Origin: Parabacteroides sp. ZJ-118
GTDB lineage: Bacteria > Bacteroidota > Bacteroidia > Bacteroidales > Tannerellaceae
DNA: 64,000 bases
Assembly: GCF_011038785.1 (NCBI RefSeq)
Contig: NZ_JAAKDT010000004.1
Coordinates: forward strand, 1-64,000
Direction of reading: 5' to 3'
Part shown: positions 31,654 through 41,195 of the stretch, one piece after another
Layout: each line of letters begins with the position of its first letter
Numbering within the stretch: position 1 is the stretch's first letter
Position numbers and translations under genes: made by a program
The notes under the pieces: generated by a model
Told to the model about the DNA's origin: nothing
Database searches by the model: none
The model's input: only the letters and a program-made list of their open reading frames with translations

Positions 31654-32586
31654 TTACCCAGCCCCGGATACCGGTTTGTACACGCTCTCGAAACAAGCTT
31701 GGTTCACCGCCGACAAACGTTCCAACGAGAAGTTCTTCAAATAGATCTGCGTCGTGTTGATCGACTTATGCCCCAATAACTCGCTGATCACCTCGACCGG
31801 CACGTCCTGCTCCTTCAAGAGCGAGGCGAACGAGTGGCGGATCGTGTACGAGGTTAACGGGCAGGTCACGCCGCAGGCCTTTGCCAACCGCCTCAGGTCT
31901 CGATTGAAGCGAAACAAGGCCGCGTTGTATTCCTTGTAGGCCGCCTCATCCGTTTTCTTCCCGCTCAAAAACGGGAATAAATAAGGCGACTCTTTGTCCG
32001 TGCAGGCCGCTAATTCGTCCAGCAAAAGCCGCACCCCGGCGGGAATCTCCACTTGGATGAAAGACCCGCTCTTCCGCCGATGGTATGACAAGACCCCGTC
32101 CTTGATATTCTCCCTTTTCAGGTGGGCGAAATCCGCGAACGCCATACCGCTGAACGAGAACATCAGGCTAAAGGCCAGCCGGGTTCTCCGCATCTTCGGC
32201 CCGACTTCCGGCGCTCCCATCAACGAGCGCAAGCTTCCCGCCGGCAACGCTCTCTTCCGCTTGCTCTCCACGCCCGTGAATATCCCCTTGAACAAAAGAG
32301 GAATATAGGGAGCCTCGCCCGCCTCCACCGCCAAGTTGTAGATGTGACGAATCCGACGCATATAGGTGGACACCGTGTTTGGGGTGCATCCATTGCCCTG
32401 CAACCACGACTGATAGAGCCTGAGTGTCGCGTTATCGATACTGGTATAGGGTATCTCATCCGATCCGCGGAAACGCTTGAATGAGTTCAGGGCGTCTTGA
32501 TAACTCTTCGCCGTGGAATGACGCCCACACGCACGCGACTTGGACATGTACGCCAACGTGCCCGCTACAAAATTCTTTTCTTTCAT
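31654..32586 (-). CDS. Tyrosine site-specific recombinase (promoter invertase candidate)
   Basis: 310 residues: SAM-like core-binding domain (about 1-105), catalytic domain after that. Visible catalytic positions are K172 in YHRRKSGSF, R250 in TSYTIRHSFAS, H273 in LLGHKS and the nucleophile Y282 in TTQIYLKNF. The first catalytic Arg, expected in the R-G-M-x-F-x-D-x-A motif, appears as Ser (S146, FSFSGMAFADFAHL). The gene ends 3 bp from the right inverted repeat, the arrangement of local promoter invertases in Bacteroidales capsule loci. Function as the invertase of this switch is inferred from position. Confidence 0.88.
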   Translation of the reverse strand: MKEKNFVAGTLAYMSKSRACGRHSTAKSYQDALNSFKRFRGSDEIPYTSIDNATLRLYQSWLQGNGCTPNTVSTYMRRIRHIYNLAVEAGEAPYIPLLFKGIFTGVESKRKRALPAGSLRSLMGAPEVGPKMRRTRLAFSLMFSFSGMAFADFAHLKRENIKDGVLSYHRRKSGSFIQVEIPAGVRLLLDELAACTDKESPYLFPFLSGKKTDEAAYKEYNAALFRFNRDLRRLAKACGVTCPLTSYTIRHSFASLLKEQDVPVEVISELLGHKSINTTQIYLKNFSLERLSAVNQACFESVYKPVSGAG

Positions 32587-32728
32587 ATCTCGTTTTTCTA
32601 AATTAAGTACAATTCGGATACAAAAGAAAAAAAAATCTCCGGTACGCTTTTCGGAAAAATCCTTCCGCTAAGCATACCGGAGAAATGGGCTATTACTGAG
32701 CCGTATGTGCTAAAGAATGCGCTCCTTC

Positions 32729-34888
32729 CTATCTCCTCAATTCCATCTCGTCCAATAGATAACCGGCTCCGGCATATTTATCGATTACGAACAGGACATA
32801 ACGGATATCTACGATAATACTGCGTTGATAGTCGGGCAGATATTGGATATCCCCTCCTACGCCTTCCCAGTTGCGGTCGAAATTGATGCCGATTAACTCT
32901 CCTTGTCCATTCAATACCGGACTTCCGGAGTTTCCTCCCGTTGTATGGGTCGTGGCACAGAAGGCAACCGGCATTTTACCGTTCGGCATCTTATACGGGC
33001 CAAAGTCTCCGGCTTGATACAATTCCTTCAAACGAGCGGGAACCACAAATTCCCAATTCGTGGAATCCTCCTTCTCCATGACGCCGTCCAAAGTGGTTTG
33101 ATGGCCGTAATAATCGCAATCGCGAGGGCTGTAACCTTTCACCTGCCCGTAAGTCAGGCGAAGCGTAGCGTTCGCGTCCGGGAAGCTGGCCAAGTCTCCA
33201 TACATCGCTAAAAGCCCTTTCACATACGTACGATGAGCGATCGCGTAGCCGGCATCAAAATCGGCCAAGGCCTTATCTAACGCATCTTTCTCATCCTTTA
33301 CAGATCGCGCGAACCGGATCATCGGGTCTTCTCTCAACGCTTTGACAGACGGATGCTCCTTGAACGCGTTAAAGTTCTTCTCGCTGCCATAGATCGATTT
33401 ATCAAACAGATACTCCACGAATTTATCCACATCCCCCTTAAACGTACTATCGATTACAGAGAAATAGGCCGGCTGTGACTTCGGAGCGACCAAACGCCTA
33501 TATTCCTTTAGCATGACTTTCGCGATCTTCTTATCAACCATCGGCGCGTAATCCTTATCCGCGAAACGATGGAAAGCCTGCTCCAACTGGGTGAGCTGTT
33601 TTTGTTGCTCGGAACGATCTGTCCCCTCCAAAGCCTCACAAACAGGCTCGATATCGGTCGGCACTTTTGAGAACTCGATACCGCGGCTCAATGCCTCATT
33701 CAACATCCAACTGCGGAAACGCAAATCCTTTCGATCGCGAACGATTTGCTCCAAGGTCAGGAGCGCTTCCGGATAAGCCGGCTCACACCGCTCCTTCGAC
33801 CAAGCGATCAAACGATCCTGCTCTTTGTTTTTCACCTGCTCAAAATTACGTTTGTTGATCGCCCAGTTACTGCCGATCGCGTTCTTATAAGCGTTCGTAG
33901 AACCCGCGTACTTACTGGCGTATTGAATCCGGACGCGCGGGTCTTTCAGCATTTCTTCCAGCATCGCCTCTTGACGGAGATTACGGATATTGATACGTAC
34001 CGCGTTATCGATATCCCGGCGCTCGGCTACCTCCCATGAGGTATAGTATTTGTTGGTACGACCGGGGAAGCCCATGATCATGGCATAATCGTTCTCCTCC
34101 ACACCTTTCAAAGAAAGCTTCAACCAACGTTTCGGGCGAAGGGGGACATTGGTCTCCGAATAAGGCGCCGGATTCCCGTTCGCGTCGGCATATACACGGA
34201 AAAGGGAGAAGTCGCCGGTGTGGCGAGGCCACATCCAGTTATCCGTATCCGCGCCGAACTTACCGATGGAAGAGGGGGGAGCGCCGACTAAACGGACATC
34301 CGAATAGATCTTCTTGGTAAACATATAGTATTTATTACCTCCATAAAAGGCCTTGATCTCAACTTCCGTACCGGGGTGATCCTGTAAGAACTTCTCACCT
34401 ACTTTCGCTTTAGCGAGCTCATTCAGGTACTTGGCGGACATGAATTCCATGCTGTTCGGATCCGTGATCTTTTTCAGTTCCGCCATCACATAATCCGTCA
34501 CGTCGTCGATCTTATCGATAAAGGCAACCGTCAATCCCGGATTCGGAAGCTCCTTATCCCGAGACATCGCCCAAAAGCCGTCCGTCAGATAATCATGTTC
34601 CAAGGTACTATGCCGTTGGATGCTACTATAACCACAGTGATGATTCGTCAGCACCAACCCGTCCGGGGAGATCATCTCGCCCGTACAACCTCCGCCAAAA
34701 CGAACCACGGCATCTTTCAGGGAAGGAGCCTCGGCACTATACACTTCTTGATCGCTTAATCGCAGGCCCAGAGCCTGCATCTCCGCAAACTTCTGTTGCT
34801 TCAATAATGGGAGCAGCCACATGCCCTCGTCGGCCAAGGCCGGAAACGCCAATATAGCGGCCGCCACAGATAAAAACAGTTTCTTCAT
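32729..34888 (-). CDS. S46-family dipeptidyl-peptidase, DPP11-like
   Basis: 719 residues with signal peptide MKKLFLSVAAAILAFPALAD. Chymotrypsin-like exopeptidase of the S46 family: His in VLTNHHCGYSSI (near residue 84) and Ser in THTTGGNSGSPVLNGQG. The Arg in INFDRNWEGVGGD lies where, as I recall, DPP11 has Arg (preference for Asp/Glu) and DPP7 has Gly. It releases dipeptides from peptides in the periplasm, supporting amino-acid nutrition. Its start overlaps the CYTH gene stop by ATGA. Family certain, specificity probable. Confidence 0.92.
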   Translation of the reverse strand: MKKLFLSVAAAILAFPALADEGMWLLPLLKQQKFAEMQALGLRLSDQEVYSAEAPSLKDAVVRFGGGCTGEMISPDGLVLTNHHCGYSSIQRHSTLEHDYLTDGFWAMSRDKELPNPGLTVAFIDKIDDVTDYVMAELKKITDPNSMEFMSAKYLNELAKAKVGEKFLQDHPGTEVEIKAFYGGNKYYMFTKKIYSDVRLVGAPPSSIGKFGADTDNWMWPRHTGDFSLFRVYADANGNPAPYSETNVPLRPKRWLKLSLKGVEENDYAMIMGFPGRTNKYYTSWEVAERRDIDNAVRINIRNLRQEAMLEEMLKDPRVRIQYASKYAGSTNAYKNAIGSNWAINKRNFEQVKNKEQDRLIAWSKERCEPAYPEALLTLEQIVRDRKDLRFRSWMLNEALSRGIEFSKVPTDIEPVCEALEGTDRSEQQKQLTQLEQAFHRFADKDYAPMVDKKIAKVMLKEYRRLVAPKSQPAYFSVIDSTFKGDVDKFVEYLFDKSIYGSEKNFNAFKEHPSVKALREDPMIRFARSVKDEKDALDKALADFDAGYAIAHRTYVKGLLAMYGDLASFPDANATLRLTYGQVKGYSPRDCDYYGHQTTLDGVMEKEDSTNWEFVVPARLKELYQAGDFGPYKMPNGKMPVAFCATTHTTGGNSGSPVLNGQGELIGINFDRNWEGVGGDIQYLPDYQRSIIVDIRYVLFVIDKYAGAGYLLDEMELRR

Positions 34889-35358
34889 GTATTTGAACTA
34901 TTAAAAGGATATTTTGTCAACATCGAATTGTAATAACGGCGATCTCCGCTTACCTCCTTACCCAGCCAAGCCGGTTTCTCGAAAGGCTCGTCCTCAGACG
35001 ATAGCTCGATCTCCGCGAGAATCAACCCTTCATTCGCTCCGTGGAAAACATCGACTTCCCACGTATGGCGGCCTTTGGGGACCAGATAACGAACCTTTTC
35101 GATCGCGCCCGGCTCGCAAAGCTCCAGCAACCGCTCGGCATCCTCCGGAGGAATCTTCTGCTCGAACTCATAACGGCTCAAGCCTTTCTCATCCGAAGCG
35201 CCTTTGATCGTAAGGAACCCCTCCCCTCCCCGGATACGAATACGAACCGTACGCCCGGGCCGCGAGCAGATATATCCCTGCACGATACGGGTGGAGCTGA
35301 CAGCCTCCGGCAAGAAATCGCCGGAGACCAAGAATTTCCGTTCAATCTCAATGGCCAT
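34885..35358 (-). CDS. CYTH-domain protein (triphosphate tunnel metalloenzyme)
   Basis: 157 residues starting with the ExExK signature MAIEIERKFLVSG. Further tunnel residues: TVRIRIRGGEGFLTIKG, SRYEFEQKIP and ILAEIELSSEDEPFEKPAWL. This group includes inorganic triphosphatases; the cellular substrate is not known for the Bacteroidota members. The gene overlaps its neighbours on both sides: 11 bp with the Smr-domain gene and four with the peptidase gene, indicating one operon. Confidence 0.9.
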   Translation of the reverse strand: MAIEIERKFLVSGDFLPEAVSSTRIVQGYICSRPGRTVRIRIRGGEGFLTIKGASDEKGLSRYEFEQKIPPEDAERLLELCEPGAIEKVRYLVPKGRHTWEVDVFHGANEGLILAEIELSSEDEPFEKPAWLGKEVSGDRRYYNSMLTKYPFNSSNT

Positions 35359-36424
35359 GTCTCGAGGTATCCGCTTTAATCGTTACCATCGTCGCGCCAA
35401 AACCATATTCGCGGAAAGAAGCGTCTTGAAAATAGTGTTGCTTGTAACGGGTCTTCAAATCCTTCTCGATCGCCTTACGCAACACACCTTCACCCTTTCC
35501 ATGGATGAAGACTATCTTCTGTCCGTTATCCAGAGCGTACTGATCCATCACCTCGCGGAATTTTCCCAACTGGTATGCCAGCATATCCGCGGGGCTCAAT
35601 CCATTCGTATTATCCAACAACTCGGTTATATGCAAGTCCACCTCGAGGATCGCGCTATTGGCCGGCTTCTTTTTCACGGTTTGCCGGGAATTCTTACGTT
35701 CCTCGCTCGCCTTCCGCTGCATGGCCTCTTGCAACTCCGTGGCGGAGACCAGTAATTCTCTCTCGGGCAAGTCATCGCGGATAATCGGATAAACCAGGGC
35801 ATCCTCCTCAAAGAAATCATTCGCCATAAAGCAGTGAAGCTTATAGAACTTAACCGTATCCAAGCGCAACTCCACCGATACGGCGTTTTTCAACGAATAG
35901 GGTTTATCCTTCTTGAAAGCGATCAGTTGCACACAGATCCTTTCCAGCTCATTCAACTCCGGCTTACCGAACTCCTCCAGGAATATTTTCGTGTTCGGCT
36001 CGATCATCCCGTTGTAACGGCTCGTCCAGCTACTATTCGTCCGGTTCATATAATTGAAGAACAAATAGTAATTGCTATCATTCACGAAATAGGTCTCATA
36101 GCCGCATCGCTGGAACGCCTTCGGATCGACCGGAAGATAAGCCAGATACACATTCAGACGCTCTCCCTCCGGTGTCTCCTCGATCGCTTCCTCTTCCGGC
36201 TCGGGCTTTTTCGGGGAGGGAGTCTCTACCGGGGCCTGTACTTTCGGGCGGTTCGAGCTACGCACTTGCATATCATTCCCCCCAACCACGACACACTCCT
36301 TGATCAAGGCAGGAACCTCAAACCCATCCTCATCCTCAACCAACACTTGATCCTTTCCGCAGAATCCACGTACGACTCCACCTCCCACACTGTTCAGGAA
36401 ACGAACTTTATCACCTACATTCAT
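35348..36424 (-). CDS. DUF2027 / Smr-domain protein
   Basis: 358 residues from MNVGDKVRFLNSVGGGVVRG (an ATG three codons upstream is an alternative). The N-terminal DUF2027 region has an SH3-like start and a Pro/Glu-rich linker (residues 68-87). The C-terminal Smr domain has the LEVDLHITELLD motif and FIHGKGEGVLRKAI, the H-G-x-G loop of small MutS-related nucleases. Smr domains nick branched DNA or cut RNA at stalled ribosomes; for this architecture the target is unknown. First gene of the operon with the CYTH and S46 genes. Confidence 0.88.
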   Translation of the reverse strand: MNVGDKVRFLNSVGGGVVRGFCGKDQVLVEDEDGFEVPALIKECVVVGGNDMQVRSSNRPKVQAPVETPSPKKPEPEEEAIEETPEGERLNVYLAYLPVDPKAFQRCGYETYFVNDSNYYLFFNYMNRTNSSWTSRYNGMIEPNTKIFLEEFGKPELNELERICVQLIAFKKDKPYSLKNAVSVELRLDTVKFYKLHCFMANDFFEEDALVYPIIRDDLPERELLVSATELQEAMQRKASEERKNSRQTVKKKPANSAILEVDLHITELLDNTNGLSPADMLAYQLGKFREVMDQYALDNGQKIVFIHGKGEGVLRKAIEKDLKTRYKQHYFQDASFREYGFGATMVTIKADTSRHGH

Positions 36425-36587
36425 CGTATACACCTTTATTTATTCATTTAGAAGGCAAAGGTATATAAAAACCTCCGCTTTTTTACGCGAGCTGAATAAA
36501 AATCATGAACAGGCAAATGGAGCCATGCCATCAACTCTAATAAAAGTTAAAGCGATCCAATCCGGCGAGGAATCCTGCCCCGTTACC

Positions 36588-36595
36588 TATATTTG
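36588..36595 (+). promoter_or_regulatory. -7 box upstream of queA
   Basis: TATATTTG, a perfect TAnnTTTG, 30 bases before the queA start. No clear -33 TTTG is seen. Confidence 0.5.
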
Positions 36596-36624
36596 CCCGC
36601 GAATTAGTCGCAAACAAGTAACAA

Positions 36625-37839
36625 ATGAACCCACGAGACATACGTATTGACCAATATGACTATTCGCTCTCCGATGAGCGGATCGCCAAATTCCCCTTAC
36701 CGAAACGGGATGAGTCCAAACTCTTGCTCTACCGTAACGGAGAAATCAGCGAAAGTATCTTCAAGCATATCACGGATTATCTCCCCCCAAACACCTTGAT
36801 GGTATTCAATAATACCCGGGTCATACAAGCCCGCCTGCTCTTCCGGAAAGAGACCGGCGCACGTATCGAGATTTTCTGCCTGGAACCTTTCGCGCCTCAC
36901 GATTACGCCTTGATCTTTCAGGAGACCCGACGCTGTAGCTGGACGTGCTTGGTTGGCAACCTTAGGAAATGGAAAGAGGGCACTTTATCCAGAACGATCT
37001 TCATCAAGGATCGACCGGTCGTGCTGACCGCGGATAAGAAAAAATCTCAGGGTGACACCCATTGGATCGAGTTCACCTGGGATAATGAGGCTTATACATT
37101 CGCCGATATCCTGGATGCCGCCGGAGTCTTGCCGATTCCTCCCTATTTGCGCAGGGAGACAGAGAAGAGCGACCTACAGACCTATCAAACCGTTTATTCC
37201 AAGGTAAAGGGCTCTGTCGCCGCGCCGACCGCCGGGCTTCATTTCACGCCGGAGGTACTTGCCGATATAGATGCCCGGGGCATCGGACGGGAAGAGGTCA
37301 CCTTGCATGTCGGAGCGGGTACCTTTAAACCGGTCAAAAGCGAAACGATCGAAGGACACGAGATGCACACGGAATTTATCTCCGTCCGCCGCAGCTCCAT
37401 CGAACGCGTGAAAAACAACCTGGGAAATGTCATCGCCGTAGGAACGACTTCCGTACGGACCTTGGAAAGTCTCTATTACATGGGCGTGATCCTGGATCGT
37501 AACCCGGAAGCGACCTCCGAAGATCTCGTCGTAGGACAATGGATGCCTTACGACACGAATAACAACCGGCTGACAGCGGAGCGATCCCTTCAAAACATCC
37601 TCGACTATCTGGACAAGCATCACGCGGATACGCTGGTAACGGCTACGCAAATCATCATCGCCCCGGGCTATGCGTTCAAGATCGTGAGAGGAATCGTCAC
37701 CAACTTCCACCAGCCCAAAAGCACCTTGCTCTTGCTGATCTCCGCTTTCGTAAAAGGAGACTGGAAATCCATCTACGCATATGCCTTGGCACATGATTTC
37801 AGGTTCTTGAGTTATGGAGACAGCTCATTGTTATTGTAA
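36625..37839 (+). CDS. queA: S-adenosylmethionine:tRNA ribosyltransferase-isomerase (QueA)
   Basis: 404 residues. QueA makes epoxyqueuosine in tRNA by transferring and isomerising the ribose of SAM onto 7-aminomethyl-7-deazaguanine. Recognisable family blocks: LMVFNNTRVIQARLLFRKET, SVAAPTAGLHFTPEVLADID, LHVGAGTFKPV and EFISV, and the ending GIVTNFHQPKSTLLLLISAF. The length is longer than the E. coli enzyme (about 356), as usual for the Bacteroidales version. Monocistronic behind a TATATTTG box. Confidence 0.92.
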   Translation: MNPRDIRIDQYDYSLSDERIAKFPLPKRDESKLLLYRNGEISESIFKHITDYLPPNTLMVFNNTRVIQARLLFRKETGARIEIFCLEPFAPHDYALIFQETRRCSWTCLVGNLRKWKEGTLSRTIFIKDRPVVLTADKKKSQGDTHWIEFTWDNEAYTFADILDAAGVLPIPPYLRRETEKSDLQTYQTVYSKVKGSVAAPTAGLHFTPEVLADIDARGIGREEVTLHVGAGTFKPVKSETIEGHEMHTEFISVRRSSIERVKNNLGNVIAVGTTSVRTLESLYYMGVILDRNPEATSEDLVVGQWMPYDTNNNRLTAERSLQNILDYLDKHHADTLVTATQIIIAPGYAFKIVRGIVTNFHQPKSTLLLLISAFVKGDWKSIYAYALAHDFRFLSYGDSSLLL

Positions 37840-37870
37840 CAGACATACAATAAGATTCCATACGATTCGT

Positions 37871-37878
37871 TATATTTG
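37871..37878 (+). promoter_or_regulatory. -7 box upstream of the OmpA-family lipoprotein gene
   Basis: TATATTTG 21 bases before the ATG at 37900, with no clear -33 element. Confidence 0.5.
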
Positions 37879-37899
37879 CACGAATATATTCCAGATTGA

Positions 37900-39876
37900 A
37901 TGAAAGCGCGTTTTACTATATCTATTTTATTTTCGCTTATCGTATCCTCCTTGTATTCCTGCAAATCGGCGAAGTTGAGCGATGCCGAGGAGAAGCAGCG
38001 TATCGGGGAATACTATGAGGCAGCCGCCATTTATCGTAAGGTTTACACGAAAACATCCCCGAAGAAAAGGGATTTGCGCGGCTATATCGCCTACCGTATG
38101 GCCGAATGTAACCGGTTGATCAATAATACGGCGAAAGCGACCAGCGCCTACATGAACGCCATCCGCTATGATTACCCCGATAGCACCGTCTACCTACGCG
38201 TGGGACAGATGCTACAGAAAACCGGACGTTATCCGGAGGCGATCAAGAACTACGATATCTATAGACAGAATGATCCCGGCAATTTATTAGCCATCAACGG
38301 CATACAAGGATGCGAGTTGGCTCCCGGATGGAAAAAGAACCCTACCCGCTACGAGGTGAGACGCATGGATAAATTCAACTCCCGCCGGGGAGAATTCAGT
38401 CCGATGCTGGCCGGAGATAAATACGACCAACTCTACTTCGCCTCTTCCCGCTCGAAAGATAAGGACGCGAAAGTCAGCGCCATCACCGGCCAAAACAACA
38501 ATAACCTCTTCCTGGTCAAGCAAGACGAGAAAGGGGCTTGGCTGGCTCCCGCGGAGCTCGAGGACGAGGTGAATACGGAATACGACGAGGGGACTCCCTC
38601 TTTCTCACCCGATGGAAACACGATGTATTACACCTATTGCGCCCAAGACCCGGAAGGCCCTCGTACCGCCGAGATTTACCGGTCTACCCGAAGCAGCGCC
38701 AAATGGGGAAAGGGAACCCGCGCGACGATCGTAAAAGACTCGGTTACCGCCCTTGGCCATCCCTCCATCTCGCCGGACGGCAAATACTTGTATTTCGTAT
38801 CCGACGCTGTAGGCGGTTTCGGTGGCAAGGATATTTTCCGGGCCCGGGTAGCGGGGAACGATTTCGGCCCGATGGAGAACCTGGGAGAAACGATCAACAC
38901 CCCGGGAGACGAGATGTTCCCGTATGTCCGGGATTCCGTCACCCTCTATTTCGCGTCCAACGGACATCCGGGAATGGGCGGCCTCGACCTGTTCAAGGCC
39001 ACGCAAGACAGCACGGGGAAGTGGAATGTCGAGAACCTGGGAGCTCCCATCAATTCCATGGGAGACGATTTCGGTATCACCTTCGCCGGGAAAGAAGAAC
39101 GGGGCTTCTTCTGCTCCAACCGCAACGACGCGCGGGGCTATGACCATCTATATTCCTTTGAACTGCCCGCGATCACCATTTTCATCGAAGGGATCGTAAA
39201 CGATGTTGACGAATATCCGATCGAGGAGGCTACCGTACGCATCGTCGGGAAAGATGGGCTGAACGTGAAAGTACCGGTCAAGAAAGACGGCACCTATCGT
39301 GTCGAGCTGGAACGGGACATCCGTTATGTCATGATGGCCAGCGCCCGCGGTTACCTCAACCAGAATTACGAATTGCATACCGGCCCCGAGGAGAAAAACG
39401 AGACGTATATCGTGGATTTCTTCCTCTCTCCGATCAGCAAGCCGGTTGTTATCGATAACATCTTCTATGATTTCGATAAAGCGACCCTCCGCCCGGAATC
39501 CAAGAAGGCTTTGGACGAGATGATCAGGATGCTGAATGATAACCCGAACGTAACGATCGAACTGGGTGCCCACACGGACCGGAAGGGTACGGACCCGTAT
39601 AACGAGCGATTGGCTCAACGCCGCGCGCAATCGGTCGTGGATTACCTGATAGCGGGAGGTATCGAGGCGGCTCGCCTGGAAGCGAAAGGATATGGAGAAA
39701 GCGTTCCCAAGACGATCAACAAGAAGATGGCTAAACAATTCGATTTCTTGAAGGAAGGCGATCTGCTTACCGAGGAGTTCATCCTCGCCCTGCCGCCGGA
39801 ACAGCAAGAGATCGCCGACCAGATCAACCGCAGAACGGAATTCAAGGTATTGCGGACGAATTATAACCTGTTCTAA
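37900..39876 (+). CDS. OmpA-family lipoprotein with TPR, beta-propeller and carboxypeptidase-regulatory domains (PorE-like)
   Basis: 658 residues. Lipoprotein signal with lipobox LYSC at about residue 25. Then TPR helices (GEYYEAAAIYRKVYTK), PD40-type propeller blades (GTPSFSPDGNTMYY, GHPSISPDGKYLYFVSD), a CarboxypepD_reg-like domain (IEGIVNDVDEYPIEEATVRI) and the OmpA C-terminal domain (NIFYDFDKATLRPESKKALD, GAHTDRKG), which binds peptidoglycan. This domain order equals PorE (PG1058) of the Porphyromonas gingivalis type IX secretion system. Whether this organism has a full system is not visible here, so only an outer-membrane-to-peptidoglycan anchor is certain. Confidence 0.9.
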   Translation: MKARFTISILFSLIVSSLYSCKSAKLSDAEEKQRIGEYYEAAAIYRKVYTKTSPKKRDLRGYIAYRMAECNRLINNTAKATSAYMNAIRYDYPDSTVYLRVGQMLQKTGRYPEAIKNYDIYRQNDPGNLLAINGIQGCELAPGWKKNPTRYEVRRMDKFNSRRGEFSPMLAGDKYDQLYFASSRSKDKDAKVSAITGQNNNNLFLVKQDEKGAWLAPAELEDEVNTEYDEGTPSFSPDGNTMYYTYCAQDPEGPRTAEIYRSTRSSAKWGKGTRATIVKDSVTALGHPSISPDGKYLYFVSDAVGGFGGKDIFRARVAGNDFGPMENLGETINTPGDEMFPYVRDSVTLYFASNGHPGMGGLDLFKATQDSTGKWNVENLGAPINSMGDDFGITFAGKEERGFFCSNRNDARGYDHLYSFELPAITIFIEGIVNDVDEYPIEEATVRIVGKDGLNVKVPVKKDGTYRVELERDIRYVMMASARGYLNQNYELHTGPEEKNETYIVDFFLSPISKPVVIDNIFYDFDKATLRPESKKALDEMIRMLNDNPNVTIELGAHTDRKGTDPYNERLAQRRAQSVVDYLIAGGIEAARLEAKGYGESVPKTINKKMAKQFDFLKEGDLLTEEFILALPPEQQEIADQINRRTEFKVLRTNYNLF

Positions 39877-39913
39877 CGAGAGAGGAGGTCCGGAAGTTCG
39901 GATAAATCCCGGG

Positions 39914-41065
39914 TTACTCCATCAAAGAGAACTTATAGATGCACTCGCTCGAATATTTCTCACCCGGTCGAAGCACTACGCTCGGGAAAGCGGGTTGATT
40001 CGGGCTGTCGGGATAGTGCTGGGTCTCTAAGCAAAGAGCGCCGCGATGCGGGTAAACAACCCCCGACTTGCCTTTATCACCGGCTTTCGTCATCGCGTTG
40101 CCGGCATAGAATTGAAGACCCGGCTCGTTGGTGTAAACTTCCATAACGATACCGCTCACCGGAGATACCACCCTCGCGGCTACTTTATGGATATCGCCGG
40201 CGGCGTTCAAGATCCAGTTATGATCGTAACCACCACCGTAAACCAATTGCGTAAACGGATTGTCGATATCAGCGCCTACCACTACCGGTTCGCGGAGATC
40301 CATCGGGGTGCCTTCAACGGGTTCGATACCGGTCGGGATCAAGGTCTCGTCCACCGGGTTATAGGCATCTGCGTCGATCATGATCCTATGATCCGTGATT
40401 TGCGAGCCGGGGACACCGGACAGATTGAAATAACTATGGTTTGTCAGGTTCACGACAGTGGTCTTGTCGGTTGTCGCCTCGTACCGGATGTCGACGGCAT
40501 TGTCGTCCGTCAGCTTATAGACCACCTTGATATCCAAATTACCGGGGAAACCGGCCTCACCGTCTTTCGACAGGTACGTCAGCTCCAAGGTCTGGTCATC
40601 GATCTGTTTCGCGTCCCAAACTACCGCATGATATCCTTTCGGACCGCCATGCAAGCAATGGCCATTATTATTCCGCGGAAGTTGATACTCCGTCCCCTCC
40701 AGCGTAAACTTACCATTCGCGATACGGTTGCCGTAACGTCCGATCAAGGCGCCATAATTCATGTCCGGGTTCGCCACGTATCGCGCGATATTATCGTAAC
40801 CCAGCACCACGTCCGTCATCTTGCCGTTCTTATCGGGCACCATCACGGAAACCAGACGTCCGCCCCAATTCGTTACGCAGGCCTCAGCCCCTTTCTGATT
40901 CTTCAACACATACAAAGCAGTCGGCTTACCATCTACCTCAGATACAAAATCCGACTTCATCAAACCGGAGAGAGTGGCCTCTTCCGTAGCCGCTCCCTTC
41001 TCATTCTTACCTACGCATGACAACAACATACACATTGCCATGACCGCCAAACAAAGTTTTTTCAT
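39914..41065 (-). CDS. galM: Aldose 1-epimerase (galactose mutarotase), predicted lipoprotein
   Basis: 383 residues with a lipoprotein signal (MKKLCLAVMAMCMLLSC). Mutarotase motifs: GALIGRYGNRIANGKF, NNNGHCLHGGPKGYHAVVW (first catalytic His), LTNHSYFNLSG (second) and FYAGNAM with the Glu-containing ending ALCLETQHYPDSPN. It interconverts alpha and beta anomers of aldoses, here presumably in the periplasm. Divergent from thyA. The promoter -7 box TATCTTTG lies on the minus strand at 41103-41110. Confidence 0.93.
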   Translation of the reverse strand: MKKLCLAVMAMCMLLSCVGKNEKGAATEEATLSGLMKSDFVSEVDGKPTALYVLKNQKGAEACVTNWGGRLVSVMVPDKNGKMTDVVLGYDNIARYVANPDMNYGALIGRYGNRIANGKFTLEGTEYQLPRNNNGHCLHGGPKGYHAVVWDAKQIDDQTLELTYLSKDGEAGFPGNLDIKVVYKLTDDNAVDIRYEATTDKTTVVNLTNHSYFNLSGVPGSQITDHRIMIDADAYNPVDETLIPTGIEPVEGTPMDLREPVVVGADIDNPFTQLVYGGGYDHNWILNAAGDIHKVAARVVSPVSGIVMEVYTNEPGLQFYAGNAMTKAGDKGKSGVVYPHRGALCLETQHYPDSPNQPAFPSVVLRPGEKYSSECIYKFSLME

Positions 41066-41102
41066 CGCTTCTCTTTAAAATTAATGTCTGTTATTCTTCG
41101 GA

Positions 41103-41110
41103 CAAAGATA
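41103..41110 (-). promoter_or_regulatory. -7 box upstream of the aldose 1-epimerase gene
   Basis: CAAAGATA on the plus strand, that is TATCTTTG reading towards galM, 38 bases before its ATG. Confidence 0.55.
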
Positions 41111-41195
41111 CGCATTCTATCCACAAGAGATCCAACATCCTTACGCATTTTCGCAGAACTTTCGTACATTCGCGTACTATTGTAATACGTGAGAA

